Counted from the stretch's first letter, positions 1 through 10,153 are shown. The stretch: 64,000 nucleotides of DNA from Thermocrinis albus DSM 14484 (GCF_000025605.1 NC_013894.1:853529-917528), one strand, 5' to 3'. Notes: generated by a model not told the origin, from the letters alone. Numbers and translations are program-made.

Positions 1-1828
1 TGCGACCCACAGGAGCTTACGCCGCAAGGGCTTCACCCCCATGGGCCCCCCTTCTACCGAAGGTACGGGGGCAACTTGCCGAGTTCCTTGAGGAGAGTTC
101 CCCCGACGCCTTAGGCTACTAACCCAGCCCACCTGTGTCGGTTTGCGGTACGGGCAGCGGTGCTTCAACGCCCGCGCCGTTGTTTCTCGGCAGTGTGGCG
201 TCAGGCGAGTTACCCCATCGGCTCTCGGAGTATGGGGTGACGGATTTGCCTGCCACCCCCTCCTACTACCTTGGACCCGCATTCCATAGCGGGCTCGCCC
301 TAGCCTCCTGCGTCACGACTCGGGCTCCACACCGCTGGCGCGGGAATGTTGACCCGCTTCCCATCGGCTACGCCTTTCGGCCTCACCTTAGGGTCCCGGC
401 TAACTGGCGGCTGATTTACATTGCCGCCAAAACCTTGGGCTTCCGGCGGGCAGGTTTCTCACCTGCCTTCGCTGCTACTCATGCCAGGATTCTCACTTCC
501 CTGCAGTCCATCCCACCTCACGGTGAGACTTCAACCCACAGGGAACGCTCCCCTACCGCCGTACGAACCCGGAGGTTCGTACGACCCGCAGCTTCGGCAC
601 CGGGCTTGAGCCCCGCTAAATTTTCGGCGCACGGCCGCTCGGCCGGTCAGCTGTTACGCACTGTTTAAAGGATGGCTGCCTCTAAGCCAACCTCCCGGCT
701 GTCTTAGCAGCCGCACATCCTTCCCCACTTAGCCCGGATTTCGGGGCCTTAGCTGGCGGTCTGGGCTGTTTCCCTCTTGTCCACCGGAGCTTATCCCCCG
801 GGGACTGACTGCCACCCTACCTTTCCCGGCATTCGGAGTTTGGCAGGGTTCGGTACCCCTTTCGGGGCCCTAGCCCAACCAGTGGCTCTACCTCCGGGAA
901 GGAACGGGTGACGCTAGGCGTCGACCTATTTCGGGGAGAACGAGCTATCACGGAACGCGATTGGCTTTTCACCGCTACCCACACCTCATCGGACGGTTTT
1001 GCAGCACCGACCCGTTCGGGCCTCCAGACGGCGTTACCCGTCCTTCACCCTGGGCATGGGTAGATCGTTCCGCTTCGCGTCTGCCCCCGGCGACTTAAGC
1101 GCCCTGTTCGGACTCGCTTTCGCTACGGCTTCGCCTTACGGCTTAACCTCGCCGCCGAGGACAACTCCCTGGCTCATTTTGCAAAAGGCACGCAGTCGGG
1201 CCACTAGGACCCTTCCACTGGCTTGTGGACTCGGGGTTTCAGGTTCTATTTCACTCCCCTTGCCGGGGTTCTTTTCACCTTTCCCTCGCGGTACTATGCG
1301 CTATCGGTCTGCCCGTAGTACTTAGCCTTGGAGGGAGGTCCCCCCTGATTCCCGCGACCTTCCACGGGGGCCGCGGTACTTGGGATCGCATCCCAGGGAG
1401 ACCCTACACCTTTAGCCTACGGGGCTTTCACCCTCTATGGCGCCGCATTCCAGCGGACTTCGGCTAGGTGAGGGTTTTGTAACTCCCCGAGAGGCTGGCG
1501 GACCTCTCCGGATGCGTCCCGCTACCCCGTACGGGCTAAGGCCGCCACCATGGCACCCGTACGGTTTGGGCTGATCCCCTTTCGCTCGCCGCTACTCAGG
1601 GAGTCTCGGTTGATTTCCTTTCCTGGGACTACTAGAAGGTTTTACTTCGTCCCGTTTTGGCTCCGCCTTACGGCGGATGACAGGGCTCAACACCCTGTCG
1701 GGTTTCCCCATTCGGGCATCCGGGCCTCACAGGCTTTCTGCGCCTCCACCCGGCTTATCGCAGCTTAGCACGCCCTTCATCCCCTCGGGCAGCCGAGGCA
1801 TCCACCCCGAGCCCTTACTAACTTGCAC
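1..1828 (-). rRNA. 23S ribosomal RNA, 5' part (runs off the left edge)
   Basis: Read on the minus strand, the 5' end lies near 1828. The conserved GGTGGATGCC of the 23S 5' region is at 1797-1806, followed by the GATGAAGG(G)CGTGCTAA block. Sequence at the left edge corresponds to about the middle of the molecule. No protein frame here has any credible product. The 5' boundary is inferred by analogy with E. coli numbering and could be off by several bases. The 3' half and any 5S gene lie outside the window. Confidence 0.97.
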
Positions 1829-1848
1829 ACCCACAAGGAAGAAAGACC

Positions 1849-1872
1849 TATTCAGTTGCCAAGATGACATGG
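1849..1872 (-). promoter_or_regulatory. boxA-like antitermination element upstream of 23S
   Basis: A 24-base string is identical here and at 3731-3754. On the transcribed strand its core reads CTTGGCAACTGAATA, similar to rRNA boxA elements bound by NusB/S10. It directly follows the 3' end of tRNA-Ala and precedes 23S. A boxA in both the leader and the spacer is the arrangement known from E. coli rrn operons. The function is inferred; the repeat itself is seen directly. Confidence 0.65.
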
Positions 1873-1941
1873 AGATGGAGGGATTTGAACCCTCGACCTC
1901 CTGCTTGCAAAGCAGGCGCTCTCCCGCTGAGCTACATCCCC
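1870..1941 (-). tRNA. tRNA-Ala (anticodon TGC)
   Basis: On the minus strand a full cloverleaf starts GGGGATG and ends CATCTCC plus discriminator A. The anticodon loop is CTTTGCAAG with anticodon TGC, and the T arm is GAGGGTTCAAATCCCTC. No CCA is encoded: the bases after the discriminator are TGT, already part of the boxA repeat. It lies in the 16S-23S spacer, as is usual. Confidence 0.97.
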
Positions 1942-1961
1942 TTCGCCTCTGCCCCAGATAA

Positions 1962-2035
1962 TGGGCCTCGGTGGACTTGAACCACCGACCTTGCCCTTAT
2001 CAGGGGCACGCTCTGACCAACTGAGCTAGAGGCCC
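1962..2035 (-). tRNA. tRNA-Ile (anticodon GAT)
   Basis: On the minus strand the acceptor stem GGGCCTC pairs with GAGGCCC, the anticodon loop CTGATAA carries GAT, and the T arm is CGGTGGTTCAAGTCCACCG. No CCA is encoded. It is the first gene after 16S, followed 20 bases later by tRNA-Ala. Confidence 0.97.
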
Positions 2036-2051
2036 AGAGGATTGGCAGCTC

Positions 2052-2072
2052 AATAAGGAGGAAGGACCCTCC
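2052..2072 (-). repeat. 3' arm of the 16S processing stem
   Basis: The 21 bases here are the exact reverse complement of 3714-3734, so the pre-rRNA can form a 21-bp helix enclosing 16S. Such helices are the known RNase III substrates that release pre-16S. The location just outside both 16S ends supports this role. Confidence 0.8.
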
Positions 2073-2120
2073 GAAGAGTTTGACTGGCTATACAGCCTGA
2101 ATTTTTGTTTACTCCGTTAA

Positions 2121-3702
<1,582 letters not shown>

Positions 3703-3713
3703 CCCCAATTTAT

Positions 3714-3734
3714 GGAGGGTCCTTCCTCCTTATT
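3714..3734 (-). repeat. 5' arm of the 16S processing stem
   Basis: This is the perfect 21-base partner of 2052-2072. It sits between the leader boxA and the 16S 5' end and overlaps the last few bases of the boxA repeat. It is predicted to base-pair with its partner to form the pre-16S processing helix. Confidence 0.8.
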
Positions 3735-3754
3735 CAGTTGCCAAGATGACATGG
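3731..3754 (-). promoter_or_regulatory. boxA-like element in the rRNA leader
   Basis: This is the second copy of the 24-base string found before 23S at 1849-1872. On the minus strand it lies downstream of both rRNA promoters, directly behind the boxB-like hairpin and before 16S. The boxB then boxA order matches E. coli rrn leaders. Confidence 0.65.
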
Positions 3755-3771
3755 GTCCTTCTTCAGGACCC
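3753..3771 (-). promoter_or_regulatory. boxB-like hairpin in the rRNA leader
   Basis: On the minus strand GGGTCCTGAAGAAGGACCC forms a 7-bp stem with the pentaloop GAAGA. Stem top and loop (CCUGAAGAAGG) are the same as in the boxB of bacteriophage lambda nutL. It lies immediately before the leader boxA. No lambda N-like protein is expected here, so the partner is unknown. Confidence 0.6.
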
Positions 3772-3791
3772 AACCCTTCACAACCTTTATT

Positions 3792-3819
3792 ATTATATCC
3801 AACTCTCGGGGTTTGTCAA
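3792..3819 (-). promoter_or_regulatory. rRNA promoter P2 (proximal)
   Basis: On the minus strand TTGACA (3814-3819), a 16-base spacer and TATAAT (3792-3797) are perfect sigma-70 class hexamers. The -35 hexamer lies within GGGGTTGACAAACCCC (3808-3823), a 6-bp palindrome whose centre is GACA. Confidence 0.9.
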
Positions 3820-3850
3820 CCCCTTTTTCAAGGGTTCCTTTCGGAACCCT
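3808..3850 (-). promoter_or_regulatory. two hairpins between rRNA promoters P1 and P2
   Basis: A transcript from P1 would contain AGGGTTCC-GAAA-GGAACCCT (3831-3850, 8-bp stem, GNRA loop) and then GGGGTT-GACA-AACCCC (3808-3823). Neither is followed by a run of U typical of a terminator. The second contains the -35 box of P2. Function is unknown. Confidence 0.55.
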
Positions 3851-3868
3851 CAACCTTTACGTCTATAT

Positions 3869-3897
3869 ATATTACCCAAAGCGAGAGAGTTTGTCAA
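3869..3897 (-). promoter_or_regulatory. rRNA promoter P1 (distal)
   Basis: On the minus strand TTGACA (3892-3897), a 17-base spacer and TAATAT (3869-3874) form a near-perfect sigma-70 class promoter. It lies about 75 bases upstream of P2, so the operon has tandem strong promoters. Confidence 0.88.
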
Positions 3898-3911
3898 GAG
3901 GTACCCCACGC

Positions 3912-3947
3912 TTGCCTGCCAAAGACGCAGTATTATAATTACTTGAG
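3912..3947 (+). promoter_or_regulatory. promoter of the gene at 3948, predicted leaderless
   Basis: TTGCCT (3912-3917), a 16-base spacer and TATAAT (3934-3939). Only 8 bases separate the -10 from the ATG at 3948, so transcription should start at or within a base or two of the start codon. There is no Shine-Dalgarno. Confidence 0.65.
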
Positions 3948-4280
3948 ATGAGCGTAAGACATAAGGTTAGAGCCTTTGTGGAGGAGCTGTTTAAACCTCT
4001 CATGGAGAGGGCTGAGGGCGGTACTTTTTCCTTTTACAACGTTTACGCAGATAATGCGGGTAATTTAGAGGTGGTGGACGTAGAGGTGGATACATCCGAC
4101 CCTGAGAGTGTGAAAAGATACTTAGATAGGACCACGAGGGAGACCCTAGAGAGAGAGGTCTTGGGCTTTCGCCTCATAGCCACGGTGATGGACAAAGGGG
4201 GTGAGTACATCTTCTCCTCTCAAGAGGTTATAGACAAGGACAGCATCGTAGAGACCATAGAGCGGTTGAAGGAGGTATGA
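3948..4280 (+). CDS. hypothetical protein, 110 aa
   Basis: I do not recognise this family. The protein is small, acidic and without signal peptide or membrane segment; its pattern of alternating strands and charged helices looks like a compact soluble domain. It begins at an ATG 8 bases behind a TATAAT box and its stop overlaps the start of ispD by 4 bases (ATGA), so the two are probably translated together. A role linked to isoprenoid synthesis cannot be inferred from this alone. It is divergent from the rRNA operon. Confidence 0.7.
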   Translation: MSVRHKVRAFVEELFKPLMERAEGGTFSFYNVYADNAGNLEVVDVEVDTSDPESVKRYLDRTTRETLEREVLGFRLIATVMDKGGEYIFSSQEVIDKDSIVETIERLKEV

Positions 4281-4918
4281 TAAGTGTCATCTTACTGGCA
4301 GCAGGTCAGGGAAAGAGGTTAGGTTTTAAAAAGCAGTTTGTCAAACTGGGTGGTAAACCTCTGTACATGCACTCTTTGGAAAAAGTCTTAGGTATCTTTG
4401 ATGAGGTGATACTGGTTTTACCTAAGGAGGATCTTGGGAGGGTGGAGCTGCCTACAGGCGTAAAAAAGGTGGCTGGAGGTGAAGAGAGACAGGACTCGGT
4501 CCTGGAGGGCCTTCTGGAAGCTAAGGGAGATATAGTGATCATACACGACTGTGCTCGTCCTTTTGCCACCACTGAGATGTTCAGGAAGGTGGCCCAGCTG
4601 GAAGGAGTGGAGGGAAAGATAACCGCCATACCCGTAAGAGATACCATCAAACAGGTGAGCGAGGGGATGGTGATAAAAACCTTGGACAGGTCAGCCCTGT
4701 GGCACGCTCAGACACCTCAGGGGTTTATAAAAAAAGTCCTTCTAGAATGCCACTTTAGAGCAAGGAACGAGGGTGTGGTGGCCACCGACGATTCTGCTCT
4801 GCTGGAAAGGTATGGTTACAAGGTGGGTGTCGTCATGGGAAGTCCCCTCAACATAAAGATCACCTATCCCGAGGATTTAGATCTGGCTAAGCAGCTCTGC
4901 GCTGTGTGTAATCCATAA
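4277..4918 (+). CDS. ispD: 2-C-methyl-D-erythritol 4-phosphate cytidylyltransferase
   Basis: Third step of the MEP isoprenoid pathway: joins CTP and 2-C-methyl-D-erythritol 4-phosphate to give CDP-ME. The nucleotide-binding start LAAGQGKRLGFKKQ is at residues 7-20, HDCARPF at 90-96 and QTPQGF at 145-150, followed by the ATDDSALLE block; all are family signatures. At 213 aa the length is usual for a single-domain IspD. It is coupled to the upstream small gene by ATGA, and its last 32 bases overlap the convergent MFS gene. Confidence 0.93.
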   Translation: MISVILLAAGQGKRLGFKKQFVKLGGKPLYMHSLEKVLGIFDEVILVLPKEDLGRVELPTGVKKVAGGEERQDSVLEGLLEAKGDIVIIHDCARPFATTEMFRKVAQLEGVEGKITAIPVRDTIKQVSEGMVIKTLDRSALWHAQTPQGFIKKVLLECHFRARNEGVVATDDSALLERYGYKVGVVMGSPLNIKITYPEDLDLAKQLCAVCNP

Positions 4919-6047
4919 CCAGAAGCAGAAGTAGGGATACAAACTGTAATGCCAAAGAGAAGATAACCATTTGAACCACAGACCTTTCGTAAAGTTTGCC
5001 CAGTAAAAGACCTCCAAGAAAGGAACCAAAACCCAGAGAGGCGTGAAGCAGACCGTAGGCCGTACCTCTCCTAGTATGGGGTGTTAGGTGAGGGATCACT
5101 GATCTGAGTAGTGACTCCTGCAACCCTATACCTGCACCCCACAGAACTACACCCACCCACCACCAGGTATGTCCCGTAAGAAACACGATAGGTACAGAAG
5201 GTATGCTTACCAGCATTCCCAGTATAAGAGAACGCATTCCTATACGGTCAAAGACTATACCCAACACGAGGGCGGATACCGCATCAACTGCCATGGCGAG
5301 AGAGTAAGCCAACGGTATATGAATGTCCTGCGCATGCAGATGAGTCTTTAAGTGATAACCTATAAGGGCGAACGGTACGGAGGACATACTAAACACAAAC
5401 ACGTACAGGACATAGATGAAGAAGGTTCTGGGAAAGCTTGTTCTTAACTGGTCTGTCTCCCGCCGTGGTGTTTCATAGGGAAAACTACGGTAGGCTACCC
5501 ATAGAAGGGCAAGGGATATAAGAGCAGGAAGTATAAGAAGAGCGAGACTACTCCTATAACTGCCGGTAACACCTAAGAGAACGGCCACCAGCAGAGGTCC
5601 ACTTACGGCTCCTAATTGATCCACAAACTCATGAAGGCCGAAGCCACGACCATGACCCACAGTAGCGGTGGCATAGGACAAAAGAGTATCTCGCGCTGGA
5701 TTCCTTATTGCCTTTCCCAAACGTTCCATAAAGGTCAGTAAAGCTACGTGATACCACGTAACTGCGAGACTCATAGAGGGAACAGAGAGTCCTGTTAGAA
5801 AGTACCCAAGAAAGGTGAAAAACCAGTACAACCTGAGCCTATCGGCAAGATATCCAAAAAGGAATCTCAGGAAGTAGCCTAGGGCCTCACCTACACCGGC
5901 CACAACCCCCACCGCAATGGCACTGGCACCTAGAGTAGCCATGAACTGCCCGAGAACACTCCTAGCTCCTTCGTAAACTATGTCCATACAAAGGCTAACG
6001 ATACCCATAAGAAAGATAAAGCGGTAAGCCGTCTTCTTATCCCACAT
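4887..6047 (-). CDS. major facilitator superfamily transporter
   Basis: 386-aa integral membrane protein with about 10-12 hydrophobic segments and no signal peptide, consistent with MFS. The loop after the second segment, with GYLADRL near residue 63, resembles the MFS loop motif. Substrate cannot be told from sequence. Its start overlaps the end of the 84-aa gene upstream by 11 bases, so it lies at the end of the dnaX transcript. Its 3' end overlaps ispD by 32 bases on the other strand. Confidence 0.8.
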   Translation of the reverse strand: MWDKKTAYRFIFLMGIVSLCMDIVYEGARSVLGQFMATLGASAIAVGVVAGVGEALGYFLRFLFGYLADRLRLYWFFTFLGYFLTGLSVPSMSLAVTWYHVALLTFMERLGKAIRNPARDTLLSYATATVGHGRGFGLHEFVDQLGAVSGPLLVAVLLGVTGSYRSSLALLILPALISLALLWVAYRSFPYETPRRETDQLRTSFPRTFFIYVLYVFVFSMSSVPFALIGYHLKTHLHAQDIHIPLAYSLAMAVDAVSALVLGIVFDRIGMRSLILGMLVSIPSVPIVFLTGHTWWWVGVVLWGAGIGLQESLLRSVIPHLTPHTRRGTAYGLLHASLGFGSFLGGLLLGKLYERSVVQMVIFSLALQFVSLLLLLVMDYTQRRAA

Positions 6048-6291
6048 CCAACTCTTCCGGTGCTACCTCTCCCAGAAGCTCCACTCCCTCTATGTACTTT
6101 GATATGGAACTTACCATGTTGGGAATCTCTTCTGCTGTGTGAGGCGTGGCTATTAGATAAACTTGGTCCGATTTTTTCTCTCTCGTCCTTACTATAGCCT
6201 TTCTTCCGGCACCATCCACGAGGGCGGTAAAGAGGCCTATGAGATGTACAGGTACCTTAACCAAAAAGACCCTTCCCCTTATCCCTTTCAT
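6037..6291 (-). CDS. small conserved protein, possibly DUF4911-like
   Basis: 84 aa, soluble, with a pattern (VHLIGLFTALVDGAG, then a strand with IVRTREK, then VYLIATPHTAEEI) that reminds me of the DUF4911 family; this is a weak recognition. No catalytic motif is evident. The ATG at 6291 lies inside the dnaX 3' end (35-base overlap), and its own end overlaps the MFS gene, so translation should be coupled to dnaX. Confidence 0.6.
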   Translation of the reverse strand: MKGIRGRVFLVKVPVHLIGLFTALVDGAGRKAIVRTREKKSDQVYLIATPHTAEEIPNMVSSISKYIEGVELLGEVAPEELDVG

Positions 6292-7666
6292 GCTTTATCA
6301 CCTTGGCAGTGAAGGTTTCCTTTACTTTCTGTACAAAAGGAGGGATTTCTCCCTCTTCCTCTTTTTTGCCCTCCTCTACGAACTCCACAAAGGGAAAACG
6401 CGCCTTTATTTTCTCCATCTCCACAACCTTAAGGTCCTCTTTGGTTCCGTAAAAGATCAGTTTACCCTCTTTCTCCTCTCTTCTCAATCTCTCAAGGGCA
6501 GCTACATCAAAGGAGGATAAGCTGCTCTTTAACTGCTGCCACAGGCTAGGTGAGATATCAGATACCTTGCCTATGTTGAGGAGTTCCGAAAGGGGAAGGA
6601 TATCCCTTACCAACTTACTCTTTATTATGGCCAGCTCACAGGCGCGCAGAAAGTCCCTGTATCTTGCATCCAATCGTGCTGAGCTTATCACCTTTTCCAG
6701 GTAAAGGAGGGCGTTGAGGGGAGCGGTGACCTTTCTGTGAAACTCTTCTACCTGAAGAACTTGATGGGGGTTTTTCAGACTCTTTATCAGTATAAGGTTC
6801 CTTATCTCCTCCTCAAGACTGTCCCAGAACTTGGTTATACTGAAACCTCTACTGTGAAGATCTCTAAGTCTCGCAAGAGCTGTATCTACGTCACCTTCCA
6901 ACAAAAGGAGGAGAAACTCCCTCACTTTCTCTTGGGAGACTATACCCAAGAACTCTTCCACCACCTGCTCTGACACATTACCTTCTCCGTAAGTGGCCGC
7001 CTGGTCCAGTAGAGATAGAGCATCACGCATCGCACCATCACTGGCACGGGCTATGATGCGTAGTGCTTTTTCTTCACAGTTTAACCCTTCCTCCCTACAT
7101 ATGTAAAACAGATGAGAGACCACCAGATCTTCCTCCAGTTTACTGAAGACTATACGCTGGCACCTAGACAGTATGGTGGGAGGTATCTTCTCGTACTCGG
7201 TAGTGCAAAGAACGAAGATGGTTCTTGGTGGTGGTTCTTCTAAGGTCTTCAGAAGTGCGTTGAAGGCCTCTTTGGTAAGCATATGAGCTTCGTCCAATAT
7301 GTACACTTTGTACTTTCCCTTCAGAGGCGTGTAAGAGACAGCATCTTTGAGATTTCTTATATCATCTATACCTCTGTTGGAGGCAGCGTCCATCTCCACC
7401 AGATCAGGAAAGCTACCCTTATCTATAGCCACACAGTTCTCACACTCACCGCAGGGTTCACCTTCCTGAGGGTTCAGACAGTTGACGGCTCTCGTTAAGA
7501 TCCTGGCCAAGGTGGTTTTACCTGTCCCTCTGGGCCCTGAGAAAAGATAAGCGTGGTGAAGTTTTCCCAGCCTAACGGCGTTGAGAATTACCCTTTTAGC
7601 GGTCTCCTGACCTACCACTTGAGAGAACTTCTTGGGTCTGTACTTTCTGGCAAAAGGTATGTACAT
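6257..7666 (-). CDS. dnaX: DNA polymerase III subunit gamma/tau
   Basis: AAA+ clamp-loader ATPase of the replisome. Walker A GPRGTGKT is at residues 44-51, zinc-module cysteines at 63, 72, 75 and 78, Walker B/DEAH at 125-128, and the SRC sensor (LSRCQRIVF) follows. At 469 aa it lacks the long tau tail of E. coli. A run of six A near codon 440 (6362-6367) is too short to argue for programmed slippage. It starts one base before the end of the upstream nucleotidyltransferase gene region, in one operon with it. Confidence 0.94.
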   Translation of the reverse strand: MYIPFARKYRPKKFSQVVGQETAKRVILNAVRLGKLHHAYLFSGPRGTGKTTLARILTRAVNCLNPQEGEPCGECENCVAIDKGSFPDLVEMDAASNRGIDDIRNLKDAVSYTPLKGKYKVYILDEAHMLTKEAFNALLKTLEEPPPRTIFVLCTTEYEKIPPTILSRCQRIVFSKLEEDLVVSHLFYICREEGLNCEEKALRIIARASDGAMRDALSLLDQAATYGEGNVSEQVVEEFLGIVSQEKVREFLLLLLEGDVDTALARLRDLHSRGFSITKFWDSLEEEIRNLILIKSLKNPHQVLQVEEFHRKVTAPLNALLYLEKVISSARLDARYRDFLRACELAIIKSKLVRDILPLSELLNIGKVSDISPSLWQQLKSSLSSFDVAALERLRREEKEGKLIFYGTKEDLKVVEMEKIKARFPFVEFVEEGKKEEEGEIPPFVQKVKETFTAKVIKHERDKGKGLFG

Positions 7667-7667
7667 G

Positions 7668-10136
7668 CTAATTAATTTTAAAACTCTGGTCCATGATCTT
7701 CATCTTCTCTCTCTCTATGGCTTCACCCAGCTCTTTTCCCTTCAGTCCTTGAAACTCATGGGGTGATACCTTTACAAACCTCAACTTATCCAGATAAAGG
7801 AGAATCTTTTTACTCACTTCTTGTTCCGTCATAAGAAGTAGATGGAAGGCAACGGGAAAACCTTTTAGAGTTCTGTAAACTTCCGAGGGCCTTTGGGCCT
7901 CCTTAAGAGTCTGCACCACTCTTTTTTTATCCTTTCTCCAAAGATGGTAAACCTGATGCACCCAAGAAGGGGCGTTTATGTCCTTCAAGATCTTTAGGGC
8001 GGTATCGGAAGATACATGACTGAGGAGGAGAATAAGGTACAACCAGGAATAATCTACGTTATCTCTCTGCTGATGTTCCATTCTGTGCCACACCACTACG
8101 TCCCTCAGTGTCTCCAAGCGGTCCAGAAGATCCTGCGATAGGATTATGTCAGGCAGTAGGTGCTGCAGGACACCGTACTTCTTGTAAAGGTAGAGGATCT
8201 CTATGAACCTCTCCTCTCTGAGGGCTAACCTAAGTTCGTTCATCAACCTACCTACGGGTGCTTTAGAGAGGAACCCTCCAGAGACAGCGTGAAGGAGTGC
8301 CTTTTCCGTACTCTTGGAGAGTTTGAAACCAAATCTGCCTGCGAACCTAAGAGCCCTGAGGATGCGCACCGGATCTTCCACAAAGCTCATGGGGTGGAGG
8401 ATTCTTATGAGACCTTCCTTTAGATCCCTCAGCCCTCCGAAGTAGTCTATGAGGGTGCCAAAGTCTTCCTCCATCACTGACACAGCCATAGCGTTTATGG
8501 TGAAGTCTCTACGCAGAAGATCCTCCTTTAAAGAAGCAGGTTCCACCACCGGATAAGCACCGGGATGAGGATAAGTTTCACGACGAGTGGTGGCCAGCTC
8601 CACCTTAATGTCTTTTATCTTAAGATGAACAGTGCCAAACTGAGGAAAGGGATGGAGGTTGACGTTGTAATACTGAGCTAACCTCTGTGCCAGCTTTATA
8701 GCATCACCCTCCACCACGAAATCTATATCCCACACCCTTTTACCCAAAAGGAGGTCTCTGACAACGCCTCCCACCAGATAGCATCTGAATCCCAGTTCTT
8801 TACACATTTGCCCGGTTCTTTCAGCCAGTTCTTTAAGGTGTTCGGGTAGTTGTAACCTCTTCTGATAAGGTTTCAGGGTGTCTATCTGTCTGGAGATGGT
8901 GTGAATAAGGTCCAAGCGTGTCACCACACCTACCAGATTATCTCCCTCCACCACAGGTATAAGCTTCTCACCAAAGGTGGAGAGGATCTTCTCCGTCTTC
9001 CACACAAAGTCATCGGGAGATAGGGTATGAAAGTCCAGTATCATAAACTCAGACACAGGTTTATCGGGAAAAAGTTTCACCGCTTTGAGAAGGGTCTTCT
9101 TATATATGACACCCACCAGTTTACCCATATCGTCCACCACAGGAGCGCCTGCGAAATTTCTCTCGGAGAGCTCTGCCAAAGCCAACTGTATGGGTGTATC
9201 TTTGTGTAACACAAAGGGGGGAGTACTCATAATGTCCCTCACCCTTAGGGGCACCCATTCTCCCTTCAGAATAGAAACAAGTAGAGCTTTCATCCGTTCT
9301 GCGGAAATATCCTCCAACTTCACGGCACCGGCAAAGGAATGACCACCCCCACCGAATTTTTCCAGTACATGGGATACATCCAGGTCACCCTTTATGGACC
9401 TTCCCAAAAGGTACACTCTGCTGCCGGCCTCTACCAGTACGAAGAAAGCAGAAGAGTCCCTTATATCTTCAAGACGGTACACTAGAGGTACTATACCCGG
9501 AGTGTACTCCTCTCCCTTCAGGAGAAGTACGGAAACTTTCTTATCTCCTATGAAAAGGTGCTCTACAGAGTGAAGATTCTTGTAGAGAATCTCCAGATGT
9601 TCTCTGCTGAGAAACTCCTGCGTGTACCTTCGTATCTCCCTGAGGGAGGCTCCTTTCTGCAAAAGCCAGGCTAAGGCCATAGCATCTCTGTAGGTGGTAC
9701 CTTCGTAGGTGAGGTTTCCCGTATCTTCGTATATGCCAAGAGCCAGAAGGGTAGCATCCTCAGGCGTTATCTGTACACCCTTCCGGAGGATCTCCTCCAC
9801 TATGAGGGTTGTGGTACTTCCCACCGGCTGGATCTCTCCGGGATAAATCTTCTCGGTGGGATGGTGGTCGTAGACCCAAACCTCCTCTACCTTGTCTGGG
9901 CCTATGCTCTGAAGGATTTCCTCCACATGGTGTGTGTCCACCAAAATCAGTTGGAACCTTTCGGGCAGACTTTCCACCACACGGAACTTGTCCCTCTTCT
10001 CTTTAAAAACTAAAGAGGCCTTCTGTGAGAGAGAAGTGGGTTTAAGAAGGTAGGCATCTGGATAGAGGAGCAGTACACCGTAGGCAGAGGAGAGGGCGTC
10101 CAGATCGGCACCCTCTTCTAAGATAACCAGCTTCAT
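7668..10136 (-). CDS. DHH / CBS / tRNA nucleotidyltransferase fusion, A-adding type
   Basis: 822 aa in three blocks. A DHH phosphoesterase domain (residues 1-300) has DTHH at 67-70 and YDHHPTEK at 89-96. Two CBS domains (about 300-415) follow, then a class II nucleotidyltransferase from about 440 with VGGVVRDLLLGKRVWDIDF and RRDFTINAMA. In Aquifex, CCA addition is split between a CC-adding enzyme and an A-adding enzyme; I recall the A-adding one as the long DHH-CBS form, so this is probably that enzyme. The specificity is inference. The three tRNA genes in this window lack encoded CCA, so such enzymes are needed. Confidence 0.85.
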   Translation of the reverse strand: MKLVILEEGADLDALSSAYGVLLLYPDAYLLKPTSLSQKASLVFKEKRDKFRVVESLPERFQLILVDTHHVEEILQSIGPDKVEEVWVYDHHPTEKIYPGEIQPVGSTTTLIVEEILRKGVQITPEDATLLALGIYEDTGNLTYEGTTYRDAMALAWLLQKGASLREIRRYTQEFLSREHLEILYKNLHSVEHLFIGDKKVSVLLLKGEEYTPGIVPLVYRLEDIRDSSAFFVLVEAGSRVYLLGRSIKGDLDVSHVLEKFGGGGHSFAGAVKLEDISAERMKALLVSILKGEWVPLRVRDIMSTPPFVLHKDTPIQLALAELSERNFAGAPVVDDMGKLVGVIYKKTLLKAVKLFPDKPVSEFMILDFHTLSPDDFVWKTEKILSTFGEKLIPVVEGDNLVGVVTRLDLIHTISRQIDTLKPYQKRLQLPEHLKELAERTGQMCKELGFRCYLVGGVVRDLLLGKRVWDIDFVVEGDAIKLAQRLAQYYNVNLHPFPQFGTVHLKIKDIKVELATTRRETYPHPGAYPVVEPASLKEDLLRRDFTINAMAVSVMEEDFGTLIDYFGGLRDLKEGLIRILHPMSFVEDPVRILRALRFAGRFGFKLSKSTEKALLHAVSGGFLSKAPVGRLMNELRLALREERFIEILYLYKKYGVLQHLLPDIILSQDLLDRLETLRDVVVWHRMEHQQRDNVDYSWLYLILLLSHVSSDTALKILKDINAPSWVHQVYHLWRKDKKRVVQTLKEAQRPSEVYRTLKGFPVAFHLLLMTEQEVSKKILLYLDKLRFVKVSPHEFQGLKGKELGEAIEREKMKIMDQSFKIN

Positions 10137-10148
10137 AGTATAATCTTA
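10137..10148 (-). promoter_or_regulatory. possible -10 for the tRNA nucleotidyltransferase gene
   Basis: On the minus strand TAAGAT (10143-10148) ends 6 bases before the ATG at 10136 and overlaps the divergent secG -10. No Shine-Dalgarno is present. No clear -35 is visible, so this is a weak call. Confidence 0.35.
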
Positions 10149-10153
10149 CAATC
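10139..10153 (+). promoter_or_regulatory. secG promoter -10, predicted leaderless
   Basis: A perfect TATAAT at 10139-10144 leaves 9 bases to the ATG at 10154. The space is too short for a leader, and no Shine-Dalgarno is present. Confidence 0.6.

Noticed and set aside
3808-3850. Intrinsic terminators upstream of the rRNA operon
   Set aside because: No U tract follows either stem on the rRNA strand, and they lie between two promoters of the same operon.
6362-6367. Programmed frameshift site in dnaX (run of six A)
   Set aside because: It is near the C-terminus, the run is short compared with known slippery runs, and the shift would add or remove little.
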